Assembly: GCF_001806325.1 (NCBI RefSeq)
Contig: NZ_CP017580.1
Span: forward strand, 1,488,001 to 1,552,000
Direction of reading: 5' to 3'
Origin: Curtobacterium sp. BH-2-1-1
GTDB taxonomy: Bacteria; Actinomycetota; Actinomycetes; Actinomycetales; Microbacteriaceae
Length of the DNA stretch: 64,000 bases
Part shown: one piece after another, positions 1 to 7,956 of the stretch
Layout of the letters: each line of letters opens with the position of its first letter
Position numbering within the stretch: position 1 is the first letter of the stretch
Position numbers and translations under genes: made by a program
The notes under the pieces: model-generated
Seen by the model: only the letters and a program-made list of their open reading frames with translations
Told to the model about the DNA's origin: nothing
The model's database searches: none

Positions 1-561
1 CCCGGTGGTGACGATCGTGGATCCCGGCTCGAGGTGCGGCACGGCGGCCTTCGTCAGCCAGAAGAGCGAGTAGATGTTCGTCTTGAAGGTCGAGTCGAAG
101 TGCTCGGTCGTGAGCGTGAGGATGTCGTCGTTGCTGTCCATCCGCCCGGCGACCATGACGAGGGTGTCGAGGCCACCGAACTCGTCGACGGCCTTCTGGA
201 CGAGGTCGGTGCAGTACTGCTCGTCGGAGATGTCGCCGGGGAAGAGCACCGCACGACGCCCTTCGCCCTCGAGCAGGTCGCGCACCTGTTCGGCGTCCTC
301 CTGCTCGTCGGGCAGGTAGGAGAGGACGAGGTCGGCGCCCTCGCGGGAGAGTGCGATGGCGGCGGCGCGGCCGATGCCCGAGTCGGCGCCGGTGACGATG
401 CCCCGGAAGCCCTTCAGGCGACCGAGCCCGACGTAGCTCTCCTCGCCGTGGTCGGGCTTCGGGTCCATCTTCCACGCGGCCCCGGGGAGCGACTGCTCCT
501 GCTCCGGGTACGGCGGGGCGGGGTAGAGGGTCTTCGGATCGCACTTGTCGTACTGGCTCAT
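1..561 (-). CDS. SDR-family oxidoreductase (general stress protein 39-like), C-terminus beyond window
   Basis: A short-chain dehydrogenase/reductase running off the left edge; 187 residues are visible from the ATG at 561. After a roughly 45-residue N-terminal extension rich in Pro and Glu (YPAPPYPEQEQ) comes the Rossmann cofactor motif TGADSGIG, then the family's conserved D-I-S (PGDIS) and a GLDTLVMVAG strand, equivalent to the usual NNAG. The extension is typical of the YhdF/YdaD/GSP39 subfamily linked to general stress in Gram-positive bacteria. The catalytic Tyr-x-x-x-Lys lies outside the window, so activity and substrate cannot be judged. It is transcribed divergently from the DUF4383 gene. 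Confidence 0.88.
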   Translation of the reverse strand, partial: MSQYDKCDPKTLYPAPPYPEQEQSLPGAAWKMDPKPDHGEESYVGLGRLKGFRGIVTGADSGIGRAAAIALSREGADLVLSYLPDEQEDAEQVRDLLEGEGRRAVLFPGDISDEQYCTDLVQKAVDEFGGLDTLVMVAGRMDSNDDILTLTTEHFDSTFKTNIYSLFWLTKAAVPHLEPGSTIVTTG

Positions 562-747
562 GCGCTCCAAGATGCCCGGCGTCCCCTCCGCGACGGCTCA
601 GGCCCCAGGCACGGCCAGCGCGCGGATGTGTGGGTCGGGAAGTACCTGCAAACCGACCGGGCACATGCTCCGAATGCACTGTGGGCGTCATGAGCGCCCG
701 GACCGGCGCACCGGCGCTCCGGCCCTCGTTGAGAGAGAGGTCGCATC

Positions 748-1206
748 ATGACCAGCAACGCAGCAACGAACCGCATCGGGCGCGGATCCACCTGGACGCA
801 GAAGGGCGCCCTGGTCTTCGGGGTCGTCTTCCTCATCGTCGGCATCGCCGGGTTCATCCCCGGTCTCACGATGGACATGGGCACGATGTCGGTGGCCGGC
901 CACGGCTCGATGGCACTCCTGCTCGGCACGTTCCAGGTGTCCGTGCTCCACAACATCGTCCACCTGCTGTTCGGCGTCGTCGGGCTCCTCGCGGCCCGCA
1001 GCGCTCGCGGCGCCCGGCTCTACCTGCTCGTCGGCGGAATCGTCTACGCGGTCCTGTTCGTCTACGGCCTGTTCACCGCCGGCATGGCCGACCCGGCGAA
1101 CTTCGTGCCGCTCAACAGCGCCGACAACGTGCTGCACCTGGTGCTCGCCGTCGCGATGATCGTGCTCGGGCTGCTGCTCCCCCGCGTCGGGGTCCGTCGG
1201 GTCTGA
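748..1206 (+). CDS. DUF4383 family integral membrane protein
   Basis: A 152-residue protein with four hydrophobic segments (about residues 21-43, 50-75, 82-108 and 125-145) and little extramembrane sequence. The internal motif HNIVHLLFGVVGLLAAR and the closing NVLHLVLA segment are typical of DUF4383, a small actinobacterial membrane family of unknown function. The ATG at 748 follows a purine-rich GAGAGAGG at 10 bp spacing. It is monocistronic, divergent from the stress-type SDR and convergent with the ROK kinase. In other actinobacteria such genes often lie near stress genes; no function can be inferred from sequence. Confidence 0.88.
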   Translation: MTSNAATNRIGRGSTWTQKGALVFGVVFLIVGIAGFIPGLTMDMGTMSVAGHGSMALLLGTFQVSVLHNIVHLLFGVVGLLAARSARGARLYLLVGGIVYAVLFVYGLFTAGMADPANFVPLNSADNVLHLVLAVAMIVLGLLLPRVGVRRV

Positions 1207-1256
1207 CCCGACCGTCGGCGGTCCTCCCGCGGACAGCACCCACGACCGGAGCCGGT

Positions 1257-1282
1257 CTGGGCCACACGATCAGGTGGTCCAG
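1257..1282. terminator. Possible bidirectional terminator between DUF4383 gene and ROK kinase
   Basis: CTGGGCCAC and GTGGTCCAG pair over 9 bp (one G-U) around an 8-nt loop, in the convergent gap 1207-1315. There is no T-run, so factor-independent termination would be weak. Confidence 0.35.
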
Positions 1283-1315
1283 GCCGGCTCCTCGTCGTTC
1301 CGGGAAGCGGTCGCC

Positions 1316-2242
1316 TCAGCGCGCGGGCGCACTCCCGAGCACCAGGTCCCGCACCTGCGCAGCGGCACCGAGCGCCACGGCGTCGGACCCCAGCGACGAC
1401 AGGGCCAACCGGATCGGCGCCCCGCTCACCGGGGGCTCGAGGGCGATGGCAGCACTGATGGCCGGCTCGAGCAGGTCCCACGACCGCGCGATCCCCCCGC
1501 CGATGACGATGGTCGTCACGTCGAGGATCCCCGCCGTCAGCAGGGCAGCACGCGCCAGCCCCCAGCCGGCGGTCTCGAACACCGCGGCGGCGTCGGGGTC
1601 CCCTGCGCGTGCGGCGTCGGCGACCTCGCGGACGGTGACCCGGCGACCGGTCCGTTCGGCGTAGCGGTCGGCGATGCCGCGCGCCCCGGCGATGGTCTCG
1701 AGGTGGCCGACCTGCCCGCAGGTACACACCGCGTCACCGAAGCCCGGGACGTGGCCGATCTCGCCCGCCGCGCCGCGGGGCCCGGCGAACAGCGAGCCGC
1801 CGAGCACGAGCGCACCGCCGACCCCGGTCCCGAGCGTCATGCCGAGCACGTCCGGCTCCCCCGCCACGGCACCGGCGGCGACCTCGCCGAGCAGGAACGC
1901 GTTCACGTCGTTGTCGAGCGTCGCCGGAACGCCGAGGGCCGACGTGACCGCGTCCGTCACGCCGTAACCAGCCCAGCCGGTGAACGAGTTGCCCGTCACG
2001 AGCACCGTCCCCGTGCTCGCGTCGACGACGCCGGCAGCGCCCACCCCGACACCGGTCACGGAGGCGCGGTGCCGGTCGAGCAGGTCCGTCACGGCACCGA
2101 GGGCGGCCGTCACGATCGCGGCGCCACCCGCGTGGGCGGGCGTCGGCAGGTCGATGCGGTCGATCACCTCGAGCGCCGGGGTCGCGAGGACCACCTTCGT
2201 GTTCGTCCCGCCGACGTCGACGCCGGCGACGACCTCGCTCAC
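1316..2242 (-). CDS. ROK-family sugar kinase (glucokinase/N-acetylhexosamine kinase type)
   Basis: A 308-residue kinase predicted to phosphorylate a hexose or N-acetylhexosamine in the cytosol. The N-terminal phosphate-binding motif GVDVGGTNTK is at residues 5-14, LDNDVNAFLLGE carries the catalytic Asp, and GTGVGGALVLGG follows. The ROK zinc motif is CTCGQVGHLET: Cys173 and Cys175 are kept but the usual third Cys is His180. The GTG start at 2242 overlaps the stop of the upstream ABC ATPase gene by 4 bp, so it is the last gene of the peptide-importer operon. A ROK kinase with a peptide importer suggests the imported solute contains an amino sugar (inference). Confidence 0.88.
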   Translation of the reverse strand: MSEVVAGVDVGGTNTKVVLATPALEVIDRIDLPTPAHAGGAAIVTAALGAVTDLLDRHRASVTGVGVGAAGVVDASTGTVLVTGNSFTGWAGYGVTDAVTSALGVPATLDNDVNAFLLGEVAAGAVAGEPDVLGMTLGTGVGGALVLGGSLFAGPRGAAGEIGHVPGFGDAVCTCGQVGHLETIAGARGIADRYAERTGRRVTVREVADAARAGDPDAAAVFETAGWGLARAALLTAGILDVTTIVIGGGIARSWDLLEPAISAAIALEPPVSGAPIRLALSSLGSDAVALGAAAQVRDLVLGSAPAR

Positions 2243-3999
2243 GCGGTCACCGCCCCGAGGGTGGCGAGTCGCTCGACCCGGCGTTGCCGCTGCACCACCG
2301 GGTCGGGGACGGGCACGGCGGCGAGCAGCCGTCGGGTGTAGTCGGTGGTCGGGTGCATGAGGGTGGCACCCGTCGTGCCCTGCTCCTCGACGACGCCCTG
2401 GCGCATCACGACGACCCGCTCGGCGAACTGCTGCACGACAGCGAGGTCGTGCGAGACGAACAGGCACGCGAACCCGAGGTCGTCCTGCAGCTCGCGGAGG
2501 ACCTCGAGCACCGTCTCCTGCACGCTGACGTCGAGCGCACTGGTCGGTTCGTCAGCGACGAGCAACCGCGGCGAGAGCACGAGCGCCCGGGCGAGGGACA
2601 CGCGCTGCCGCTGCCCGCCCGAGAGCTCCCGGGGTGCACGCGACGCCAGGGTCCGGGGCAGCCGGACGGCGTCGAGGACCTCGTCGATGCGCTTCCGACG
2701 GTCGGCGGAGGACATGCCGCGACGGTGCACGGCGAGCGGTTCGGCGATGCACTCGGCGACGGACATCCGGGCGTCGAGCGACGCCACCGGGTCCTGCAGC
2801 ACCACGCCGATGCCCGACCGGAGCGCTCGGCGGTCGCGACCACGCGCCGTGCGCAGGTCGGAGCCGAACAGGTGCACGCTGCCCGACGTCGGCTTGACGA
2901 GGCCGAGCGCGACCCGGGCCGCGGTGGACTTGCCGGAACCGGACTCCCCGACCAGGCCGACGGTCTCGCCGGCGTGCACGGCGATGTCGATGCCCTGCAG
3001 CGCGTGGACGGCGCGCGCCCCGCGCCCGAACGTCACCGAGACGTCCCGCAGGTCGACCACCGGGGCAGTGCCGCGCCTCCCGTCCGAACCGTCCGCGACG
3101 GACGCACCGGACGCGACGGCGACGCCGGACGCACCGGACGCACCCGACGCGACGGCCGCGCCGGACGTGACGGCCACGCCGGACGCACCGGACGCGACGG
3201 CCGCACCGGCCTCGGCCACGGCCAGCCGCGGCACCGCCGCGAGCAACCGCTTCGTGTACTCGTGCTGCGGCCGGAGCAGGACGTCCTCGACGGAGCCCGT
3301 CTCGACGATCGACCCCTGCAACATGACCGCGACCCGGTCCGCGAAGTCCGCGACGACGCCCATGTTGTGGGTGACGAGCAGGACTCCCGTGCCGGTGTCC
3401 GCCGCCAGGCGACGCAGCAGCTCGAGGATCTCCGCCTGCACGGTGACGTCGAGGGCCGTCGTCGGCTCGTCGGCGATGAGGAGCTTCGGCGAGTTCGCGA
3501 TCGCCATCGCGATGACCACGCGCTGCCGCTGGCCGCCGGACAGCTGGAACGGGAACGCCCTGGCACGCTGCGCGGGCGAGGGGATGCCGACCCGGTCGAG
3601 CAGGTCGACGGCCCGTGCCGCGGCGTCCGCTGCCGAGACGTCGCCGTGGTTCCGGATGACCTCAGCGATCTGCGCCCCGACGCGGGTGAGGGGGTCGAGG
3701 GCGGTCGCGGGCTCCTGGAAGACCATCGAGACGGTGCTGCCGCGGAGCGACCGCAGGGCGGGCTCGGCGGCGCCGACGATCTCGTGGCCGTCGACGACCG
3801 CGCTGCCGGTGGCGGTGGCGTTGCCGGACAGCAGCCCCATCGCGGCGAGGGCGACGGTGGACTTGCCGGAACCGGACTCCCCGACGAGCGCGAGCGTCTC
3901 ACCGGGTTCGACGTGCAGGGAGACCCCGCGGACGGCGTCGACCGTGCCGGACTCCGTGCTGAAGGAGACCCCGAGGTCGGTGGTGGTCAGGATGGACAT
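2239..3999 (-). CDS. Dual ATPase of a peptide ABC importer (DppD-DppF fusion type)
   Basis: A 586-residue protein carrying two complete nucleotide-binding domains, energising the adjoining DppB/DppC-type permeases. Domain 1 has Walker A GESGSGKST (about residues 37-45), signature LSGGQRQR and Walker B LLIADEPT. Domain 2 repeats the same set (GESGSGKST, LSGGQRQR, LLVADEPT). The domains are joined by a low-complexity Ala/Ser/Gly/Val linker (about residues 255-310), encoded by a degenerate GACGC-rich repeat. Fused NBD pairs are common in actinobacterial oligopeptide importers. The ATG at 3999 overlaps the upstream permease stop and the 3' end overlaps the ROK kinase start. Confidence 0.93.
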   Translation of the reverse strand: MSILTTTDLGVSFSTESGTVDAVRGVSLHVEPGETLALVGESGSGKSTVALAAMGLLSGNATATGSAVVDGHEIVGAAEPALRSLRGSTVSMVFQEPATALDPLTRVGAQIAEVIRNHGDVSAADAAARAVDLLDRVGIPSPAQRARAFPFQLSGGQRQRVVIAMAIANSPKLLIADEPTTALDVTVQAEILELLRRLAADTGTGVLLVTHNMGVVADFADRVAVMLQGSIVETGSVEDVLLRPQHEYTKRLLAAVPRLAVAEAGAAVASGASGVAVTSGAAVASGASGASGVAVASGASVADGSDGRRGTAPVVDLRDVSVTFGRGARAVHALQGIDIAVHAGETVGLVGESGSGKSTAARVALGLVKPTSGSVHLFGSDLRTARGRDRRALRSGIGVVLQDPVASLDARMSVAECIAEPLAVHRRGMSSADRRKRIDEVLDAVRLPRTLASRAPRELSGGQRQRVSLARALVLSPRLLVADEPTSALDVSVQETVLEVLRELQDDLGFACLFVSHDLAVVQQFAERVVVMRQGVVEEQGTTGATLMHPTTDYTRRLLAAVPVPDPVVQRQRRVERLATLGAVTA

Positions 4000-4898
4000 C
4001 AACGGCCCCTCACGTCGAAGGCGTCCCGGAGCCCGTCGCCCACGGCGTTGAACGCGCAGACGACCAGGATCACGGCGAGACCCGGTGGCACGATGAGCCA
4101 CCACCGCCCCGAGTAGGCGGCGGTGAGTCCTGCCGAGAGCATGCCACCCCAGTCCGTCGCGGGTGCCTGCACGCCCAGCCCGAGGTACGAGACGTAGGCG
4201 ACGAGGAGGATCGCGTCGGCGACCTGGAACGTGGCGGCGACGACGATCGTGGACACCGAGTTCGGCAGCAGGTGGCGGCCGATCGCGCGGGCGTGCGACC
4301 CGCCGATCGCGCGGAGGGTCAGCACGTAGTCGCGGTTCTTCAGCGTCAGCGTCTCGGCGCGGATGAGCCGGGAGGGCACGAGCCACGACACGAAGCCGAG
4401 GATCACGATGAGTCCCCACACACCGGGCGTCGTGATCGCCGAGATGACGAGCAGGATGAAGAGCGCCGGGATCGCGATGCCGGCGTCGACCACGCGCATC
4501 ATGACCGCGTCGACCCAGCCGCCGACGTACCCGGCGATCGAGCCCCAGAGGGTGCCGACGACGGTGGCGAGGACGCCGGCGGCGATGCCCACCATGAGCG
4601 ACACCTTGCCGCCGAACATCAGCCGGCCGAGCACGTCGTGCCCGACGGCGTCGGTGCCGAGCAGGTGCGCGGCGCCGGGGGCGAGGTTCGCCTGGGAGAG
4701 CTGGGTGTGCGTCTGGTCCGTCGGGTACAGGAACGGGCCGACGAAGCAGAACAGCACGATGACGACGATGACGACGAGGCCGATCACCGCGAGGGTGTTG
4801 TGGCGGAATCGGCGGACGGCGAGGCGCCAGCCGGTGGCGGCGACGGGCCGCACGAGCGACGCCGCTCCGGGGGCTTCGGGTGCCAGCTGTGCGGTCAT
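3999..4898 (-). CDS. Peptide ABC transporter permease, DppC type
   Basis: A 299-residue inner-membrane permease. A cytoplasmic N-terminus of about 35 residues with basic patch RRFRHN precedes the first helix (VIGLVVIVVIVLFCFVG). The DppC/OppC N-terminal domain motif LLGTDAVGHDVLGRLMFGG follows, then the BPD_transp_1 region with about five further helices. The EAA-type loop reads LRAIGGSHARAIGRHLLPN and would dock on the ATPase. The ATG at 4898 overlaps the stop of the DppB gene by 4 bp and the 3' end overlaps the ATPase start, which implies translational coupling within one operon. Confidence 0.93.
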   Translation of the reverse strand: MTAQLAPEAPGAASLVRPVAATGWRLAVRRFRHNTLAVIGLVVIVVIVLFCFVGPFLYPTDQTHTQLSQANLAPGAAHLLGTDAVGHDVLGRLMFGGKVSLMVGIAAGVLATVVGTLWGSIAGYVGGWVDAVMMRVVDAGIAIPALFILLVISAITTPGVWGLIVILGFVSWLVPSRLIRAETLTLKNRDYVLTLRAIGGSHARAIGRHLLPNSVSTIVVAATFQVADAILLVAYVSYLGLGVQAPATDWGGMLSAGLTAAYSGRWWLIVPPGLAVILVVCAFNAVGDGLRDAFDVRGR

Positions 4899-5854
4899 GC
4901 GCGGCCTGCCTTCACTCGGGGGTCGATCAAGGACTGCGCGACGTCGGCGAGCAGCGTGCCCACCACGGTCGCGATCGAGATGACGAGGACGCAGCCGAGC
5001 AGCGTGGGGTAGTCCGAGGTCTGCGCGGCGTTCCAGAAGAGGAGCCCCATGCCGGGGTAGTTGAACAGCTGCTCCGTGACGAGCGCCCCGCCGAACAGCA
5101 CCGGCAGGTAGTACCCGAGCATCGCCACCACCGGGGTGAGCGAGTTCCGGAACACGTGCCGGCGCAGGATCACCGCGGTCGAGGCACCGCCGGCGCGGGC
5201 GGTGCGGACGTAGTCCTCCTGCAGGTTCTCGAGCGTCGAGGCCCGCATGTACCGGCTGAAGACGGCGATCATGGCGAGGGCACCGGTGACGACGGGGAGC
5301 ACGAGCCCGGCCGGGTCCTGGAAGACCTCGGCGAGGGTGTTCCCGCTCGGTGCCTGGGACGGCAGCCAGGGCAGCTGCTGGCTGAAGACGATGATGAGGA
5401 CGAGCCCGAGGAAGAACGCGGGCGTCGAGTAGAAGACGAACGCCAGGGCGGTGGCCGCGTAGTCGACCGCGCCGTTGCGACGGACCGCTTGCCACATGCC
5501 GACCGGGATCGCGAGCACGATGCCGAGCACCGCGGACATCCCGGTGAGGACGAGGGTCTTCGGCAGCCGCTCCGTGATGAGCTGCGAGACCGGCTCGTTG
5601 AGCGTGTACGACGTGCCGAGGTCGCCGGTGAGGAGGCGGCCGAGGAACCGGAGGTACTGCACGGGCAGCGGCTGGTCGAGCCCCTGCGCCGTGTTGAACG
5701 CGGCGATCTGCGCGGGCGTCGCCGAGACGCCGAGCACGCCGCGGGCGGGCCCGCCCGGCAGGGCGTGCAGCAGGCAGAACACGACGATCGTGACGATGAG
5801 GATCACCGCGAGCGCCTGCAGGACGCGCCTGGTGAGGTAGAGAGCTGTGGTCAT
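4895..5854 (-). CDS. Peptide ABC transporter permease, DppB type
   Basis: A 319-residue integral membrane permease, partner of the DppC-like protein. The N-terminus has the diagnostic arrangement: a helix (VILIVTIVVFCLLHALPG) followed by an extracellular loop and PVQYLRFLGRLLTGDLG, characteristic of DppB/OppB. The EAA loop is VRTARAGGASTAVILRRHVF. Six helices are apparent. The gene lies 90 bp downstream of the binding-protein gene, separated by a strong palindrome that may lower expression of the permease genes relative to the binding protein. Confidence 0.93.
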   Translation of the reverse strand: MTTALYLTRRVLQALAVILIVTIVVFCLLHALPGGPARGVLGVSATPAQIAAFNTAQGLDQPLPVQYLRFLGRLLTGDLGTSYTLNEPVSQLITERLPKTLVLTGMSAVLGIVLAIPVGMWQAVRRNGAVDYAATALAFVFYSTPAFFLGLVLIIVFSQQLPWLPSQAPSGNTLAEVFQDPAGLVLPVVTGALAMIAVFSRYMRASTLENLQEDYVRTARAGGASTAVILRRHVFRNSLTPVVAMLGYYLPVLFGGALVTEQLFNYPGMGLLFWNAAQTSDYPTLLGCVLVISIATVVGTLLADVAQSLIDPRVKAGRA

Positions 5855-5891
5855 GCGGCTTCCGTCGTCTGGGTTGGTGCGGTGGGCCCCG

Positions 5892-5928
5892 GGAGGCGCG
5901 GTGCGGGTCGGACCCGCACCGCGCCTCC
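5892..5928. repeat. 37-bp perfect palindrome between binding-protein and permease genes
   Basis: Two 18-nt perfectly complementary arms (GGAGGCGCGGTGCGGGTC and its complement) flank a single G. It belongs to the dispersed palindrome family seen elsewhere in this window, with a different core (GCGGGTC instead of GCCAG). Its place just after the binding-protein stop suggests mRNA 3'-end stabilisation or partial termination, giving excess binding protein over permease. Confidence 0.75.
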
Positions 5929-5944
5929 AGGGGGTGTCAGGTGG

Positions 5945-7741
5945 TTACTTCGACCACTTCCACTGGGCCGGGTGGAAGTTGGCGAGCGAGTCCTGGTCGA
6001 ACCCGGTCAGCCCCTGCTTGACGACCGAGATCTGGTAGTCCGGGCTCGGCAGCCAGATCACCGGAAGGTCCTTCGCGACCGCGGCGCTGTAGTCCTGCAC
6101 GGCGGTGGCGTCGGGCGACGTGGTCGTCGCGTCGATGAGCTTGTCCACGTCGGCGTTGGAGTACGACCCGAAGTTCGCCGAACCGCCGGTCTGGAAGAGC
6201 GACTCACCGGTCGGGTAGGCCGGGAAGTACCAGCTGCCCGCGGTGCCGAAGAAGGAGAGGTCCCAGTCGCAGCTGGCCTCGTCGCTCGTGCAGGTCGGGG
6301 TCTGCGACAGGACGCTCGACACCGGCGCGGTCTTGATCGTGAAGCCGATGCCGGTCTTCGCGAGCGAGGACTGGATCGCGCTCATCATGTTGTCGGTGAC
6401 GGTCGAGCCGGACTGCGAGAGCACGTTCATGGTGAACTTCGTGCCCTGCTTCACGCCCTCGCCGCACTGGCTGTCGGACGTACCGGGGTCGGTGCAGACC
6501 ATCGTGCCGCCCTGCTCCGCCCACCCGTGGGACTCGAGCAGCGCCTTGGCCTTCTTCGTGCTGAACGGGTACGGGTTGTCCTTCTGCGTGCTCGACACGT
6601 AGTCGGATTCCTGCGCCTGCGGGATCGGCCCGTAGGTCGAGGTGGCGGTGCCGTTGAAGACGACCTTGGACAGCGAGGTCTGGTCGATCGACATCTGCAC
6701 GGCCTGGCGGGCGTACAGCTGCTTGAAGACGGCGCCCATGTCCGGGTTGTTGAAGTTGTACGGCATGTACGTGATCGCCCAGCCGGTCCAGGGCTGCACG
6801 TCGTAGCCCTTCGACGTGAAGGACGACTTCTGGTCCATGTCGGTGGCGTTGATGTAGCCGTAGTCGACCTCGCCCGAGCGGACCGCGTTCACCTCGGCGT
6901 CCGTCGTGGTGAACGGCAGCAGGTTGACCGTCGTGATCGAGGGCTTCTCGCCGCCGTCGTACTTCGTGTTCGCCGTCAGGGTGACCTTGCCCGCCGTGGT
7001 GAACGTCTTCACGCCGTAGGGCCCGGAGATCGTCTTCCACAGGTCGTCGCTGGCGTAGTCGGAGATCTTGCCGGCGGTGGTGTTGAGGTACTTCCACACC
7101 TGCTTCGCACCGGACGCGGTCTCGTCGGCGTCGGAGACCTTCGCGCTCGCACTCGTCTTGTCCCAGGCGTGCTGCGGCAGCGGGATGATGTGGCTCAGCT
7201 GGTTGGCGAGCATCCAGTCCGGGTTGTACGCCTTGTCGAACGTGATCGTGAAGTGCGTGTCGTCGTCGGCCGTGAAGGAGGTCCAGTTGTCCGGCGCCTT
7301 GCCCTTCGAGTAGGAGCCCCACTCGTCCTTGTTCGCCTTGATCAGGTTGAACCAGAACTCGACGTCCCGGCTCGTGATCGGCTTGCCGTCGGACCAGTGC
7401 CGGTCGCCGAGGGTGACCGTGACGCTCTTCGAGTCGCTCGCGAACGTCGCGTCCGTCGCGACCGAACCGGCCTTGTTCCACGCGATCTTGCCGGTGGAGC
7501 CGTCGTAGGCGACGAGCGGCTCGTACAGCGACTGCGCGATCGAGCCGTTGTTCGTGTTGAGGTGCGCGGCGGTGCCGATCGGGAGGATCCAGTTCGGCGT
7601 GAAGTTGGCCGGCAGTGCGTAGTCGATCGTGTCGGAGCTGCTGCCGGACGAGGCGTTGCCGCCCCCGGAGCAGCCGGCGAGCAGCGCGCTCACGGCGATC
7701 GCGGCTCCGGTGAGGAGCGCCCAGCGACGGGGCTTGGTCAT
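5945..7741 (-). CDS. Peptide ABC transporter substrate-binding lipoprotein (SBP family 5)
   Basis: A 598-residue extracellular binding protein. The N-terminus MTKPRR plus a hydrophobic stretch ends in lipobox LLAGC (Cys24), so it should be a diacylated lipoprotein. A Gly/Ser tether follows, then the SBP_bac_5 core. The ATG at 7741 has AGGAG at 8 bp; longer in-frame extensions were rejected because they would bury the signal peptide. It is the first gene of the importer operon and is divergent from the ROK regulator, which probably controls it. The ligand is unknown; family members bind peptides, nickel or, in some cases, glycans. Confidence 0.93.
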   Translation of the reverse strand: MTKPRRWALLTGAAIAVSALLAGCSGGGNASSGSSSDTIDYALPANFTPNWILPIGTAAHLNTNNGSIAQSLYEPLVAYDGSTGKIAWNKAGSVATDATFASDSKSVTVTLGDRHWSDGKPITSRDVEFWFNLIKANKDEWGSYSKGKAPDNWTSFTADDDTHFTITFDKAYNPDWMLANQLSHIIPLPQHAWDKTSASAKVSDADETASGAKQVWKYLNTTAGKISDYASDDLWKTISGPYGVKTFTTAGKVTLTANTKYDGGEKPSITTVNLLPFTTTDAEVNAVRSGEVDYGYINATDMDQKSSFTSKGYDVQPWTGWAITYMPYNFNNPDMGAVFKQLYARQAVQMSIDQTSLSKVVFNGTATSTYGPIPQAQESDYVSSTQKDNPYPFSTKKAKALLESHGWAEQGGTMVCTDPGTSDSQCGEGVKQGTKFTMNVLSQSGSTVTDNMMSAIQSSLAKTGIGFTIKTAPVSSVLSQTPTCTSDEASCDWDLSFFGTAGSWYFPAYPTGESLFQTGGSANFGSYSNADVDKLIDATTTSPDATAVQDYSAAVAKDLPVIWLPSPDYQISVVKQGLTGFDQDSLANFHPAQWKWSK

Positions 7742-7800
7742 GTGTGTCTCCTGGTGCGTGGGAGGTTCGGGGTGTGGAGCACGCGTGCCGAGCGGCACGG

Positions 7801-7859
7801 GGACAGTCAATGTCCAAAGCCGTTGGAAAAACAAACATCTCCATGTAAATAGTTGGTTT
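7801..7859. promoter_or_regulatory. Divergent promoter/operator region for ABC operon and ROK regulator
   Basis: This is the only AT-rich segment in the gap 7742-7956. It holds two inverted repeats: GGACA-N5-TGTCC at 7801-7815, and AAACAAAC (7829-7836) with GTTGGTTT (7852-7859), imperfect by one base. Either could be the binding site of the ROK regulator. The assignment rests on position and symmetry only. Confidence 0.4.
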
Positions 7860-7956
7860 CTGCCGTTCGGGCGAAAGGGTGGACCGGTCGATCTGCCGGT
7901 TAGGCTCGCGGCAGTCGGTGGTCACCCGCCGTGTTCCGCCCGGATTGGAGAAAGTC

